From assembly GCA_031367715.1 (NCBI GenBank), contig JANLQJ010000066.1:5602-69601 (forward strand): 64,000 bases of DNA, in the 5' to 3' direction. The notes beneath the pieces are model-generated. The model had not been told where the DNA came from. It did no database searches and saw nothing but the letters and a program-made list of their open reading frames with translations. A program made the translations under genes and the position numbers. Below are positions 1 to 9,060 of this stretch, one piece after another; the stretch's first letter is position 1, and each line of letters begins with the position of its first letter. This DNA is from JANYHF01 sp031367715. GTDB taxonomy: Bacteria; Pseudomonadota; Alphaproteobacteria; Rhizobiales; Hyphomicrobiaceae.

Positions 1-113
1 CGCCATTCCCACGGTTTTTCCTCTTCCAGCGTCACCTCGACTTTGAGCTCCGCCAGGGCAAGGCGAATCGAGCGCGCAAACGGACAGAGCCGAAAATGGA
101 CCAGTTTTTGCAT
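1..113 (-). CDS. Glutathione S-transferase family protein, N-terminal fragment (runs off the window)
   Basis: Only the first 37 codons lie in the window; the rest is beyond the left edge. The minus-strand ATG at 113 opens with MQKLVHFRLCPFARSIRLAL, the first beta-strand and helix of the thioredoxin-like GST N-domain, with the Cys-Pro-x-x-Arg active-site region of bacterial GSTs around residues 10-14. GSTs conjugate glutathione to electrophiles in the cytoplasm. It is divergent from uppP, a neighbourhood common in Hyphomicrobiales. The protein is too short to the window edge for subfamily assignment. The stretch 114-407 between it and the next ORF holds no other gene that I can see and should contain its promoter. 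Confidence 0.8.
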   Translation of the reverse strand, partial: MQKLVHFRLCPFARSIRLALAELKVEVTLEEEKPWEW

Positions 114-407
114 CGCAGTAGCGAATCTCCAATATCGCCTCGTCACTTTCGCACGTTACGCGCCGCGTTCCAATTGGCCGCGGGCGGCCGGCTGGGCAAT
201 CGCATGAACGAAGATCACTTTTTGAGATTGCTCATGTTTTCGTCATGGCCGCGTCGTGCGACGGCAGGCGGGGCGTGAGGTGATTGATGAGCAGCCGAGC
301 GTGGATCAAAACGCTTCAGGCCATCGCCCCGCGACGCTGCCGGATCCCCATGGCCCAAAGCGCTGGGTTCGACTAGAACGCATTTGGAACCATGAGGGGA
401 GAGCCAC

Positions 408-584
408 ATGAAAATATCCGTCGGCTATTTGTTCTATGTTATCGCCGTTGTCATCACCGGGCTGGTGGTGGCGTCGAAATATTTCCACTTTGCGATTGCG
501 CCTGTGACGGGCTGGCTGATGGCCGATTCGACCGCCAGCCTGCTGCTCGCCCTGGTGCTGGCGCTTCTGTCACGTTGGCTTTGA
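408..584 (+). CDS. Small two-span membrane protein, 58 residues, unknown function
   Basis: ATG at 408 follows a GGGGAGAG ribosome site (397-404) at good spacing and opens a 58-codon frame ending at TGA 582-584. The peptide starts MKISVGYLFYVIAVVITGLV; residues about 6-24 form one hydrophobic span and residues about 42-56 a second, separated by a short loop, so an inner-membrane protein is predicted. I do not recognise a family. It lies 68 bp upstream of uppP on the same strand and could be co-transcribed with it. Support is the Shine-Dalgarno match, clear hydrophobic pattern and position; comparative conservation would be needed for certainty. Confidence 0.6.
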   Translation: MKISVGYLFYVIAVVITGLVVASKYFHFAIAPVTGWLMADSTASLLLALVLALLSRWL

Positions 585-652
585 CAGCCGCACCCCTGTA
601 TTAGCCTGCCGATCCGTGTCGGGCGGCGCGGCAATTTTCGGGGGACCTTCAC

Positions 653-1456
653 ATGCACGACTATCTGATCGCCGTCCTGCTCGGCATTGTCGAGGGGCTG
701 ACCGAGTTTTTGCCGATTTCCTCGACCGGGCACCTGATCCTGGCCGAAAAGCTGCTCGGCGTCACCGGCCCGGTCTGGCAGCCGTTCGAGGTCATGATCC
801 AGCTCGGCCCGATCCTGGCGGTGGTCATGCTGTATTGGAACAAGCTCTGGTCGACCTTCACCGGCCTGATCAGCGAGCCGCGCTCGCGCCATTTCGCGCT
901 GCTGCTGCTGCTGGCGCTGCTGCCAGCCGTGGTGCTTGGCTATCTGTTTTCCGGCCTGATCAAGTCCTACCTGTTCACCCCGCTGGTGGTCGGCATCACG
1001 ATGATTGTTGGCGGCCTGATCATCCTTTGGGTGGAGAACACGCATCGCCAGGAAATCCATCACGAGGCCGATGAATTGCCGTATCTGACCGGCGGTCTGA
1101 TCGGCCTTGCGCAAGCGGTGGCGATGATCCCGGGCACGTCGCGCTCCGCCGCGACCATTGTTGGCGCCCGCCTGCTCGGGCTCAGCCGGCGCGCCGCGAC
1201 CGAGTTCTCGTTCTTCCTGGCCATTCCCACCATGATGGCGGCGTTCGCCCACGAGGCGATCAAATACCGCCATGAGCTGAACATGGATACGCTCGGGCTG
1301 ATCGGTGTCGGCTTCCTGGCGGCGTTCCTCTCGGCCTATCTGGTGATCAAGCCGTTCCTGGCGTTCGTCAGCACGCGCGGCTTCGAGACCTTCGCGCAAT
1401 ACCGTATCGTGATCGGGACATTGGTGGTGGTGCTGTCGCTGCTGGCGGTGCTGTAG
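653..1456 (+). CDS. uppP: Undecaprenyl-diphosphatase UppP (BacA)
   Basis: A 267-residue integral membrane phosphatase that recycles undecaprenyl pyrophosphate to the monophosphate carrier needed for peptidoglycan and other surface polysaccharides; overproduction is known to give bacitracin resistance. Both family signatures are visible: the E-rich motif EGLTEFLPISSTGH at residues 14-27 and PGTSRS at 160-165, with about seven hydrophobic segments. Length is normal for the family (about 265-275). ATG at 653 gives the canonical MHDYL start after a GGGGGA-like site. It is convergent with the NDUFA9-like gene, whose stop is 6 bp away. Confidence 0.96.
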   Translation: MHDYLIAVLLGIVEGLTEFLPISSTGHLILAEKLLGVTGPVWQPFEVMIQLGPILAVVMLYWNKLWSTFTGLISEPRSRHFALLLLLALLPAVVLGYLFSGLIKSYLFTPLVVGITMIVGGLIILWVENTHRQEIHHEADELPYLTGGLIGLAQAVAMIPGTSRSAATIVGARLLGLSRRAATEFSFFLAIPTMMAAFAHEAIKYRHELNMDTLGLIGVGFLAAFLSAYLVIKPFLAFVSTRGFETFAQYRIVIGTLVVVLSLLAVL

Positions 1457-1462
1457 CCGGCC

Positions 1463-2433
1463 TCAACCCCGATAATGCGCATACTGACCGTTGGCCTTGA
1501 AGCGCTCCAGATAGCCCGGCACCACGGCTTCGATGCCCTGCGGCGCCATGATGCCGAGAGCGGCCAGGTCGCGGTGCTCGGCGCTGGCCTCGCGGCTCAC
1601 CACGCTGTCGATTTTCAGCATGCGCACCTGATCCACGGTCAACGGGCGCCAGCTCATCGGCAGCGGCTTGGTCAACGCGGCCAGCACCTTGGCGGCCCAG
1701 ATCGGCACCGGCAGCAGCGGCCTCGAATGGCCGGCATAGCTCATGGTGCGCTGGAGCAACTCGCGGAACGTGAACACCTCCGGTCCGCCCAGCTCATAGA
1801 TGCCACCCGGCTTGGCCGCGCCGGTCAGGCTGGCCAGGATCGCAGCCGCCACGTCGCCGACATAGACCGGCTGGAAGTGGGCGCCGCCGCCGATCGACGG
1901 CATCAGGGGCGAGCCCTGCGCGACGCCGGCGAAGCGGTTGAAGAATTCATCCTCGGGGCCAAAAATGACGGACGGGCGCAGGATCACCGCGCCGCTGTGT
2001 TCGGTCAGCACCGCGGCCTCGCCCCTGCCCTTGCTCTGCGCATAATGGGCCGGCGCGCGCGCATTGGCGCCGAGCGCCGAGAGATGCACCAGGCTGCCGA
2101 TGCCAGCCTCGCGCGCCGCCTTGGCAACAGCGCGCGCGCCCTCGACATGCAGCGCCTGGAAGGTCTGGCGCCCGCTCTCGGCCAGCACCGCGACCAGGTT
2201 GACGACGGCATCCGCCCCGTCGACGGCGCGCCGCACAAGGCCGCGTCGCGCACATTGGCCTGCACCGCCATGATCTGCCCGACCCCGCCCATCGGCTGCA
2301 GATGCCCGGCCAGGTCCGGCCGGCGTTCAGCGGCTCGCACCCTGAAACCCTGCCTGGCCAGCAGCCGCACGGCATGCCGGCCGACAAAGCCCGAGCCGCC
2401 AAACACCGTCACCAGACCGCCAGTTGCCAGCAC
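1463..2433 (-). pseudogene. Complex I NDUFA9-family NAD(P)-binding protein, with apparent single-base frameshift
   Basis: Extended-SDR protein of the NDUFA9 (39 kDa complex I accessory subunit) family. The N-terminal part (GTG at 2433, AGGAG site at 2441-2445) carries the Rossmann glycine motif VFGGSGFVG at residues 10-18; the C-terminal part (from about 2236 to the stop at 1463) continues the family sequence in the neighbouring frame. The two frames join exactly at DAAL / VRRAVDGAD, where one C appears to be missing in CCGCACAAGG (2231-2240). With one base restored the product is 323 residues, the normal family length. Either a real recent frameshift or a sequencing error. The protein is otherwise undamaged. 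Confidence 0.85.
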
Positions 2434-2683
2434 CGTGGTTCTCCTAAATGTGGACTGTTGTGAGGATGGGATACACGGGGCCGGGGCCGGGCTCAAGGTG
2501 CTGCCCTGTCCCAGCAGATCGAGACGCCCTCGCGTGCAGCCCCGTAAAAGAAGCGAAGTTGAATGTAGTATAGTTCTCAGAAATAGTGTCTTGAGTTCTG
2601 AACTGGAGTTAATACGACTCATACCAGCCCACTTATGGTTTGACCTGTCACTTTGAAGGTTCGTGACAGAGGTCATGGCGTAG

Positions 2684-2750
2684 GGGCGCACAGCAGTGCG
2701 CCCGTCCAAGAGCTTGCCGCGCAGCTAGACGGGCGCACAGCAGTGCGCCC
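2684..2750. repeat. Two direct copies of a 20-bp perfect palindrome in a gene-free stretch
   Basis: GGGCGCACAGCAGTGCGCCC occurs at 2684-2703 and again at 2731-2750; each copy can fold into an 8-bp stem with a 4-base loop. They lie in the 354-bp gene-free stretch 2434-2787, downstream of the leftward SGNH hydrolase gene and upstream of the NDUFA9-like gene. No T-run follows either hairpin, so these look like dispersed palindromic repeats rather than classical terminators, although they could still stabilise an mRNA end. The rest of the gap (2434-2680) must hold the NDUFA9 gene promoter; nothing else is recognisable there. Confidence 0.75.
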
Positions 2751-2787
2751 GCTTGCGAGCACGAATCAAACGATAAGTTGGACGGTA

Positions 2788-4710
2788 TTACTGCCCGTTC
2801 CGCCCCTTGATGTTGGCCTCGCGCAGTGCCTTCTTCCTGGCATACTTGCCCAGCACAGCGCGCGCCTTCTCCAACACCGCGTCGGCGATCACGGCTTGCC
2901 CCTCTGAGGTTGGATGAAACGCGCCGGAATAAGTGCTGGCCAGCACCAGCTGGAACCATTCGATGCTTTGCAGGTTCAACACCGATTTCAGGATGGTCGA
3001 GGAGATATGGTAGTTGCCGGTCATGAAGGCGTCGTTTGGAGTGCGGAACCAGCGCTGGCGCGCCACATAGGGGCGGAACTCGGCCGGATTGTAGGGCGTC
3101 CACGTCCCATCGACCATGCGCGGCATGCGCGAATCGTCGGAAAAATTGGTGGCGCCCTCGTCAACACCGGCGCACACGCCATGGCCAGCGAACTCGGGCC
3201 GGTGCCGCTCTATATAGGTCCAGCCATAGGTCTTGGCGGACGCCCGCATGGTCCGGTTCAACTTCTCGCCGGCCGCTTCGTCGGCCTTGGCCTTGTCGCT
3301 GTCGAGTTCGAATTCGGGAAACACTGTCATGCCGGATTGGCCGTGCGGGCAGACATCCTGACCGTTCTCCTGCAGCGTCATGACCGGATAGGCCGTGAGC
3401 AGAATGCGGTCCGACTGGTCCCACGGGATCTGCAGATGGCCATGCAGGGCGCGGTTCAAAGCCTGGAAGCGCTTTTCCAGCGTCGGCAGCAGCGCGATAA
3501 GTTCTTCCGGCTCCTCGACTTCGCCCATCCAGCCGCCGAGTTTGCGCAGCGTGCCTTTGTTGGCTAACACCGTGTTGGCGACCAGGCGCGCAAAGCCGAC
3601 ATCATTGCCACCGACCGAGAGCATCAGCAGGTCGATGCGGCGGACAACCGATCGCGGGCAGGTGGCGAGCACGATGTTATCGAGTTCGGGGATGATGCCG
3701 TTCAGCGAATAGGTGTTCTGGTAGTTGGTTTCGGTTGGTTGCGTTGCGCCGCATTGCAGACGCGCAACCGCGCTGACCTGCGGCTTGTCCGGCTGGTCCT
3801 TGGCCCATTCGGTGCCCTTGTAGGAGATCATCAGCCCATAAACGATCTCGGCGCCCGCGCAGGCGAAATTGGCGTAGGTGATGGCGCGGTGCGGGTCCTC
3901 TAGCGCCAACTGCAGGGCGGTGCGGGTCGAATAGGCATAGAGCGAGCGATGGCAGGCGGGCGAAAGCCAATGCGGGCCGGCGGCCAGGAACGAATTGTCG
4001 CCGATGCTCAGCCAATCGCCGATGCGAGCGGGATAGCCGGTCAGCTGCACGCCGCCCGGAGCCGTGCCATAACTGACGGTGCGGTCGCGCGAGAATTCGA
4101 CCGGCTGGTCGGGATTGCCTTCACCCGAGCCGACGCTGTCGCCGATGGCGACGATCAGAATGTCCTCGACCTTGACCACGGTTTCGGCAACCAGCGTGCC
4201 GTTGGCCGAGACGCTGACACGGGCGCCGGCCGGATAGGGAATGTCGAGCGCCGCAGTGCCGCCGCAGCCCACATGGACGTGCTGGTCTTCGGTATCCTCG
4301 ATGCCGGCGCCGCTGGCAACCGACCAGTCGCAGTCCCCCTCCGTGAGCAACGGGTCGTTGAGCTGCACCAGCACCCGGTGGCTTTGCGGATTGACGTAGC
4401 CCTGCTCGTTGCCACATGGGCCGTAGACCGCCCCGTCGCGGTTCCAGCAGGTGGTGCCGAAGGATTCGCGCGCCCAGCCGAAGGGATATTTCTGCATCAA
4501 GCGGCGTTCGGCGCTGAGGATGGGTTCGAGTTTCTCGGCCTCGGTCAGCTGCTCGTAGATCTCGCGATGAACGTGCGTTTTCTCGGCCTCGGTGAACAGA
4601 CGGAATGGGTTTTCGACATGCCAGACGATTTCAGCGGCAGCGGTGGGCGAGGCGAACGCCAGCGTAAATGCCAGAGCAGCCCAACAGCAACGCAACAGGG
4701 TCGGCCGCAT
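2788..4710 (-). CDS. Secreted SGNH/GDSL hydrolase (esterase/lipase-like), 640 residues
   Basis: Start chosen at ATG 4710, preceded by AAGGAG, which opens directly onto a signal peptide (residues 1-26, hydrophobic core then PTAAA). SGNH blocks are present: GDSVGSGEG (190-198, nucleophile Ser), GGND (367-370) and a C-terminal AFHPTSEGQ with the catalytic His near 599. About 180 residues before the GDS block form an extra N-terminal beta-rich domain of unknown role, with several cysteines. Family members hydrolyse ester bonds of lipids or polysaccharides in the periplasm or outside the cell; the substrate here is unknown. It follows the NDUFAF6 gene by 47 bp on the same strand. Confidence 0.8.
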   Translation of the reverse strand: MRPTLLRCCWAALAFTLAFASPTAAAEIVWHVENPFRLFTEAEKTHVHREIYEQLTEAEKLEPILSAERRLMQKYPFGWARESFGTTCWNRDGAVYGPCGNEQGYVNPQSHRVLVQLNDPLLTEGDCDWSVASGAGIEDTEDQHVHVGCGGTAALDIPYPAGARVSVSANGTLVAETVVKVEDILIVAIGDSVGSGEGNPDQPVEFSRDRTVSYGTAPGGVQLTGYPARIGDWLSIGDNSFLAAGPHWLSPACHRSLYAYSTRTALQLALEDPHRAITYANFACAGAEIVYGLMISYKGTEWAKDQPDKPQVSAVARLQCGATQPTETNYQNTYSLNGIIPELDNIVLATCPRSVVRRIDLLMLSVGGNDVGFARLVANTVLANKGTLRKLGGWMGEVEEPEELIALLPTLEKRFQALNRALHGHLQIPWDQSDRILLTAYPVMTLQENGQDVCPHGQSGMTVFPEFELDSDKAKADEAAGEKLNRTMRASAKTYGWTYIERHRPEFAGHGVCAGVDEGATNFSDDSRMPRMVDGTWTPYNPAEFRPYVARQRWFRTPNDAFMTGNYHISSTILKSVLNLQSIEWFQLVLASTYSGAFHPTSEGQAVIADAVLEKARAVLGKYARKKALREANIKGRNGQ

Positions 4711-4757
4711 ATCCACTCCTTGGTGCCTGGCGAAATGCCGAAACCCGGACGCCGTGC

Positions 4758-5489
4758 TCACGCCAAACGTCCCGACACTTGCGCCCGCCACAGCCGCCAC
4801 CAGCGTTGCAGTGCGCTGACATCCGTGTTCTGGCTGGACGCCTGCCAAAGATAGGCGCGCACCATCGCGAGGGGAAGGAAGCCCGGCAGCAGGGCGCTGT
4901 CAAGGCGGCTGACAGCGCTGACCGCGCCAGGCAAGGCGGTGCGGCATCGAGCGATCAGAGCCGCGCGTGCGGCGCCATCGCCATGTGGTTGATTGGCCAG
5001 GCTGCGGGCAAGGCCATAAGCTAACCCTGAGGTTAGCGCAGCGGCCTCCAGGTCTTTCGAGTACGTCGCCCCTAGCGCGCGGGCCGCCAGTGTGAAGGCC
5101 GCACCGTGGCCCTTGTGCAGATGCGAACGCAGGGCTTGCGGATCGCTCCAGGCCGAGAGGGCGCGCGGCTCGGCGGCGGCATCGATCATACCGGCAGCCA
5201 GACCGATCGGCAGGCGGCCCGAGCGCAGGCCCTCGGCCAATGCATCAGCGACCGGGTGGCCGGTGGCGTTGTCCTGCATCAACATCTGCAGCGCATCGCG
5301 CCACCATTGCAGCTTGATTTCGGCCAGCAGGGGTTCGCGCACGGTCAACGGGATGCGGGCGATCTCGCCCTGGAAGGCGGCCAGCGCCATCAGTGTACCA
5401 CGGCCGGGCTCGGGGGCATAAAGGGCGGCGAGATAGCGGTCGGGTTCGAGCGCGCGGGCAGCCTCCCATACCGGATCGCGCGGCACCAT
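4758..5489 (-). CDS. Squalene/phytoene synthase-family protein, NDUFAF6-like
   Basis: A 243-residue trans-prenyltransferase-fold protein; motifs include REPLLAEIKLQWWRDAL (about 51-67) and the HKGHGAAF / GLAYGLARSLAN helices. The Asp-rich DxxxD substrate motifs of true squalene or phytoene synthases are not evident, as in the NDUFAF6 group, whose mitochondrial member is a complex I assembly factor. Start ATG 5489 overlaps the stop of the Mth938 gene by one base (TGATG), so translation is coupled. Gene order secF - NDUFAF3-like - NDUFAF6-like supports a complex I assembly role; this is inferred from homology and context, not shown by the sequence alone. Confidence 0.75.
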   Translation of the reverse strand: MVPRDPVWEAARALEPDRYLAALYAPEPGRGTLMALAAFQGEIARIPLTVREPLLAEIKLQWWRDALQMLMQDNATGHPVADALAEGLRSGRLPIGLAAGMIDAAAEPRALSAWSDPQALRSHLHKGHGAAFTLAARALGATYSKDLEAAALTSGLAYGLARSLANQPHGDGAARAALIARCRTALPGAVSAVSRLDSALLPGFLPLAMVRAYLWQASSQNTDVSALQRWWRLWRAQVSGRLA

Positions 5490-5872
5490 CAGGCAACCGC
5501 GATCAGGGCTGCGGCAACCTTGCGGCCCTCGGCCAGCAGCACGTTGAAGGTGCGCGCGGCCGCGCCCGTACTCATCGGCTCTAAGCCAACGCCGGCGGTT
5601 TCAAAGGCCTGGCGCAAGGCGAGCGGAGGGAAAATCTGCGTCGGTCCGGTACCAAGCAGAACGAATTCGATGCGCTCGCGTTCGGCCAGCAGATAGTCAA
5701 AGTCGGCAACCGTCAGAGCCGCCGCACTGGTTGCCGCCCAGGCGTGAATGCCACCGGGTAACACCAGCAACGAGCCGCGATGGCTCATGTTGGCAAAGCG
5801 GAAGCCACCGTCGCCATAAGCGTCGATCGGCGCCTGAGCGGGATAGAAACCTGCCGATCCAAGGTCCGGCAT
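5489..5872 (-). CDS. Mth938-like domain protein (NDUFAF3 homologue)
   Basis: 127 residues, a complete Mth938/DUF498 domain: YGDGGFRF near the N-terminus, the HRGSLLVLPGGIHAW strand-turn and the LLAEGRKVAAALI C-terminal helix. The mitochondrial counterpart NDUFAF3 is a complex I assembly factor. Start set at ATG 5872, 10 bp after the secF stop with a GAGGCG site, rather than the longer upstream reading, which would run through secF. Its stop overlaps the start of the NDUFAF6-like gene. The association with Sec genes fits a role in assembling membrane complexes. Confidence 0.8.
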   Translation of the reverse strand: MPDLGSAGFYPAQAPIDAYGDGGFRFANMSHRGSLLVLPGGIHAWAATSAAALTVADFDYLLAERERIEFVLLGTGPTQIFPPLALRQAFETAGVGLEPMSTGAAARTFNVLLAEGRKVAAALIAVA

Positions 5873-5882
5873 ATTGTTCGCC

Positions 5883-6842
5883 TCATGCGCCCTTGGGCGA
5901 GGTGCCGGCATTGCCGGCCGGCTTGGTCGAGGCGCCGCTCCAGTCGCGCTTGACGCCCAACCACTCCAGCACCGTCGAAGCGATGAAGATCGAGGAATAG
6001 GTGCCGGTGATAATGCCGAACAGCATGGCGACGACAAACGAGCGGATGACGGTGCCGCCAAACATCAGCAGCGCCAGCAGCGCGATAATGACGGTGCCAG
6101 CCGTTAACACGGTGCGCGACAAGGTCGTATTGACCGACAGATCGATCAACTCGGGCAACGGCATCTTCTTGTATTTGCGCAAATTCTCGCGGATCCGATC
6201 CGACACCACGACGGTGTCGTTGATCGAATAGCCCACAATAGTGAGCAGTGCGGCGATACAGTTGTTGTCGAATTCCAGCCGCGTAATGGCGAATAACCCG
6301 ACCGTCATCAGCACGTCGTGCATCAGGGCCAGCGAGGCGCCAAGCGCGAACTGCCATTCGAAGCGAAACCAGACATAGGCGCTGATTGCGATCAAGGAGG
6401 CGCCGACGGCATAGAACGCCGTGCGCGTGATCTCACCCGACACTGTTGGCCCGACCGTCTCGACACGCCGGTATTCGACCGTATCGCCCAGTGCCGCCTT
6501 GACCTTATCGACCCCGACCGACTGCGCCGTGTCGCCGCCCGGTTGCTGCTCCAGCCGGATCAGCACATTGGTGCCGTCGTCGAAAGCCTGAATCTGAGGC
6601 GAGCCAAGGCCCAGTGCGCCGATCTGAGCGCGCAATGCGCCGACATCGGCGACGCCGGCCTTGTTGTGGATCTCGATCAGCGTGCCGCCCTTGAAGTCGA
6701 TGCTGAAATTAATGCCGAGCATGACGGCAAGCGCGATCGACGCCACGTTCAGCACCAAGGAGCCAACAACGGCGACCGGCATCCACTTAGAGAACGGAAA
6801 CTTTAGGTCGTGCGGGAAGAAATCGATGCCACGCCAGATCAT
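5883..6842 (-). CDS. secF: Protein translocase subunit SecF
   Basis: 319 residues, inner-membrane RND-like partner of SecD; together they use the proton-motive force to pull secreted proteins through SecYEG. Features: first transmembrane segment near residues 20-43, the FKGGTLIEI motif after it, a periplasmic P4-like domain (about 55-135), and five more spans including GYSINDTVVVSDRIRENL in the conserved membrane core (about 205-222). Separate secD and secF genes are usual. It lies 32 bp downstream of secD and leads into the NDUFAF3/NDUFAF6 pair. Confidence 0.96.
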   Translation of the reverse strand: MIWRGIDFFPHDLKFPFSKWMPVAVVGSLVLNVASIALAVMLGINFSIDFKGGTLIEIHNKAGVADVGALRAQIGALGLGSPQIQAFDDGTNVLIRLEQQPGGDTAQSVGVDKVKAALGDTVEYRRVETVGPTVSGEITRTAFYAVGASLIAISAYVWFRFEWQFALGASLALMHDVLMTVGLFAITRLEFDNNCIAALLTIVGYSINDTVVVSDRIRENLRKYKKMPLPELIDLSVNTTLSRTVLTAGTVIIALLALLMFGGTVIRSFVVAMLFGIITGTYSSIFIASTVLEWLGVKRDWSGASTKPAGNAGTSPKGA

Positions 6843-6874
6843 GTGAGTGTCCTAAAAAAGCTGAATGCGCCGCA

Positions 6875-8518
6875 TCAAACCGGCACGACAATGTTGCGCG
6901 TGATCGTCCGTTGGCGCGCCACCCACAGCGACACGATCAGCCGCGTGACCGTGTAGGCGGTGAACACCGAGATGGCGATGCCGATCGAAAGCGTCACGGC
7001 AAAACCACGGATCGGCCCTTCGCCAAGCGCGAACATGATGAGACCGGCCACCAGTGTGGTGATGTGGCTGTCGATGACGGTGACCAGCGCGCGTTGGAAG
7101 CCTTGCTCGATGGCCGCGATTGCACTCTTGCCGCTGCGCAGTTCCTCGCGGATGCGCTCGAAGATCAGCACGTTGCTATCCACCGCCATGCCCATGGTCA
7201 GCACCACACCGGCGATGCCTGGCAGGGTCAGTGTCTGGCCCAGCAGCGACATGCAGCCGAACAACAGCATGACGTTGACGCTCAGCGCCAATACCGAAAA
7301 GAAGCCGAACAGACCATAAGCCATCATCATGAAGACGGCCACCGCGAGCGCGCCAACGATCGCCGCGATCGTACCGGCGCGCACCGAGTCGGCACCAAGG
7401 CCAGGGCCGACCGTGCGCTGATCGATGACGCTGAGGTCGGTAGGCAGCGCGCCTGAATTCAGCTGGATGCTTAGGTTCGTGGCCTCTTCGAGTGTGAAGT
7501 TGCCGGTGATGATGCCGGCGCCGCCGCGGATAGCAGACTGGATGTTCGGGGCGGTGATGACCTTGTCGTCCAGCACAATGGCGAACGGGTGCCCGATATT
7601 TTCCGAGGTATAGGTGCCGAACTTGATCGCGCCATTGGTGTTGAAACGAAACCCGACCGCCGGCCTGCCGCCCTGGTCGAACTCGGCCTGAGCGCTGATC
7701 AGCTCGCTGCCTTCGACTTCCGGCACCAGCTTCAGCAGATATTGTTTTGGCAGGGCCGAATTGCGCGAGGTTTCGCTTTCGTCGGCTGGATAGATGCGGC
7801 TGCCGGCGGGAATTCCCTCTGCCGTGGCCCGTTCGGGCGACAGGGTTTCATCGACGGCGTGGAACGACAACGCTGCCGTCTTGCCGATGATGGCCTTCAG
7901 CTTTTGCGGATCATCGAAGCCTGGCACCTGCACCACCATGCGGCCAAGGCCCTGGCGCTGAATGCTGGGCTCGGTGGTGCCGAGGGCATCGATGCGCTTG
8001 CGGACGACCTCCTGAGCCGCCCCCATGGCGGTACTGATACGGCCAGTCAGCGCTGCCGGCGTTGGCGTCAGTGTGATGAGATTTCCACCATCCTCGGCCT
8101 TGACATCGAGATCCGACCCACCGCCGCCGCCCAGCAGCCCAATGCCCATCGGCCGGCGCAGTTTGTTGGCAACCTCAAGGGCTTTGGCGGCATCCTCAGG
8201 CTTGCTGATACGAAAGCGCACTCCATCCGCCGACTTGCTGAGCCCGGTATAAGGGATCTTGGCCTCGCGCAACGCCTTGCGGGCATCGTTGACGATGGTT
8301 TCGAGCCAGTTCTGCTTCAGCTTCTCGACGTTGGCTTCCAGCAGCAGATACGAGCCGCCGCGCAGATCGAGGCCGAGATTGATGCGGTTGTGCGGCAGAA
8401 AGCCCGGCCAGCGGTCGCGCAGAAAGTCGGAGGACACCATATTGGGCAGCCCGGCCAGCAGCCCGAACAGGCAGACGGCTAGGATTGACCAGATTTTCCA
8501 GCGCTCGAAATGCAGCAT
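6875..8518 (-). CDS. secD: Protein translocase subunit SecD
   Basis: 547 residues. After an N-terminal membrane span comes LGLDLRGGSYLLLEAN, the SecD signature that forms the base of the first periplasmic domain; the P1 head domain follows, then five C-terminal spans with the family motif GMAVDSNVLIFERIREEL. SecD works with SecF and YajC around SecYEG to drive late steps of export. Normal length. Start ATG 8518 lies 23 bp after yajC, consistent with one yajC-secD-secF transcript. Confidence 0.96.
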   Translation of the reverse strand: MLHFERWKIWSILAVCLFGLLAGLPNMVSSDFLRDRWPGFLPHNRINLGLDLRGGSYLLLEANVEKLKQNWLETIVNDARKALREAKIPYTGLSKSADGVRFRISKPEDAAKALEVANKLRRPMGIGLLGGGGGSDLDVKAEDGGNLITLTPTPAALTGRISTAMGAAQEVVRKRIDALGTTEPSIQRQGLGRMVVQVPGFDDPQKLKAIIGKTAALSFHAVDETLSPERATAEGIPAGSRIYPADESETSRNSALPKQYLLKLVPEVEGSELISAQAEFDQGGRPAVGFRFNTNGAIKFGTYTSENIGHPFAIVLDDKVITAPNIQSAIRGGAGIITGNFTLEEATNLSIQLNSGALPTDLSVIDQRTVGPGLGADSVRAGTIAAIVGALAVAVFMMMAYGLFGFFSVLALSVNVMLLFGCMSLLGQTLTLPGIAGVVLTMGMAVDSNVLIFERIREELRSGKSAIAAIEQGFQRALVTVIDSHITTLVAGLIMFALGEGPIRGFAVTLSIGIAISVFTAYTVTRLIVSLWVARQRTITRNIVVPV

Positions 8519-8541
8519 GTGTGGCTAATCCATCCGCCGCT

Positions 8542-8886
8542 TCAGGCGGCGTCCTTCTTGGTGGTGTCGCTGCGCGAGCGCACTTTGGAAATGGTCTGGC
8601 GCAGCAGCCGCACGCGCACGCCGTCAGCGATCTCGACCTGAACTTCGTTTTCGTCGACGACCCTGATTACCTTGCCGATGATGCCACCCGAGGTCTCGAT
8701 GGTGTCGCCACGGCTGACCGCCTCGATCATCGCCCGATGATCGGACACTCGTTGCTGCTGCGGCCGGATCATCAAGAAGTACCAGATCGGCAGCACCAGA
8801 AAGATCGGTGCCAGCGAGAACAGGAAATCATAGGGGCCACCGCCGCTGGCGGGTGCAGCCTGAGCAAGTATGGGTATAAAGTCCAT
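8542..8886 (-). CDS. yajC: Preprotein translocase subunit YajC
   Basis: 114 residues with one transmembrane segment (about residues 22-44, ending WYFLMIRPQQQR, the YajC signature) and a cytoplasmic domain containing GDTIETSGGIIGKV. Accessory subunit of the SecDF-YajC complex. It heads the leftward cluster and is divergent from the DUF815 ATPase gene; the 174-bp spacer 8887-9060 must contain both promoters. Confidence 0.95.
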   Translation of the reverse strand: MDFIPILAQAAPASGGGPYDFLFSLAPIFLVLPIWYFLMIRPQQQRVSDHRAMIEAVSRGDTIETSGGIIGKVIRVVDENEVQVEIADGVRVRLLRQTISKVRSRSDTTKKDAA

Positions 8887-9060
8887 TGCCGCTCCTAACG
8901 GGAAGCGCGAATGCGCGGGAGGTTTTCATGTGGAGTGAGCAAGCGACACAACTCATGCGCTGAGCCAAGCGTCGCTTGCGCAAATTCGCCGCGACTATAG
9001 TGTGCGCGGGAGTGATTGCAACCGAAAGCGCGGGGGTGACCCTGCGGCTGCTGAGCCCTC

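Noticed and set aside
434..1399. 321-codon minus-strand frame opposite uppP
   Set aside because: Shadow of a high-GC gene: composition is Gln/Arg/His-rich, no motif, and uppP on the other strand is unambiguous.
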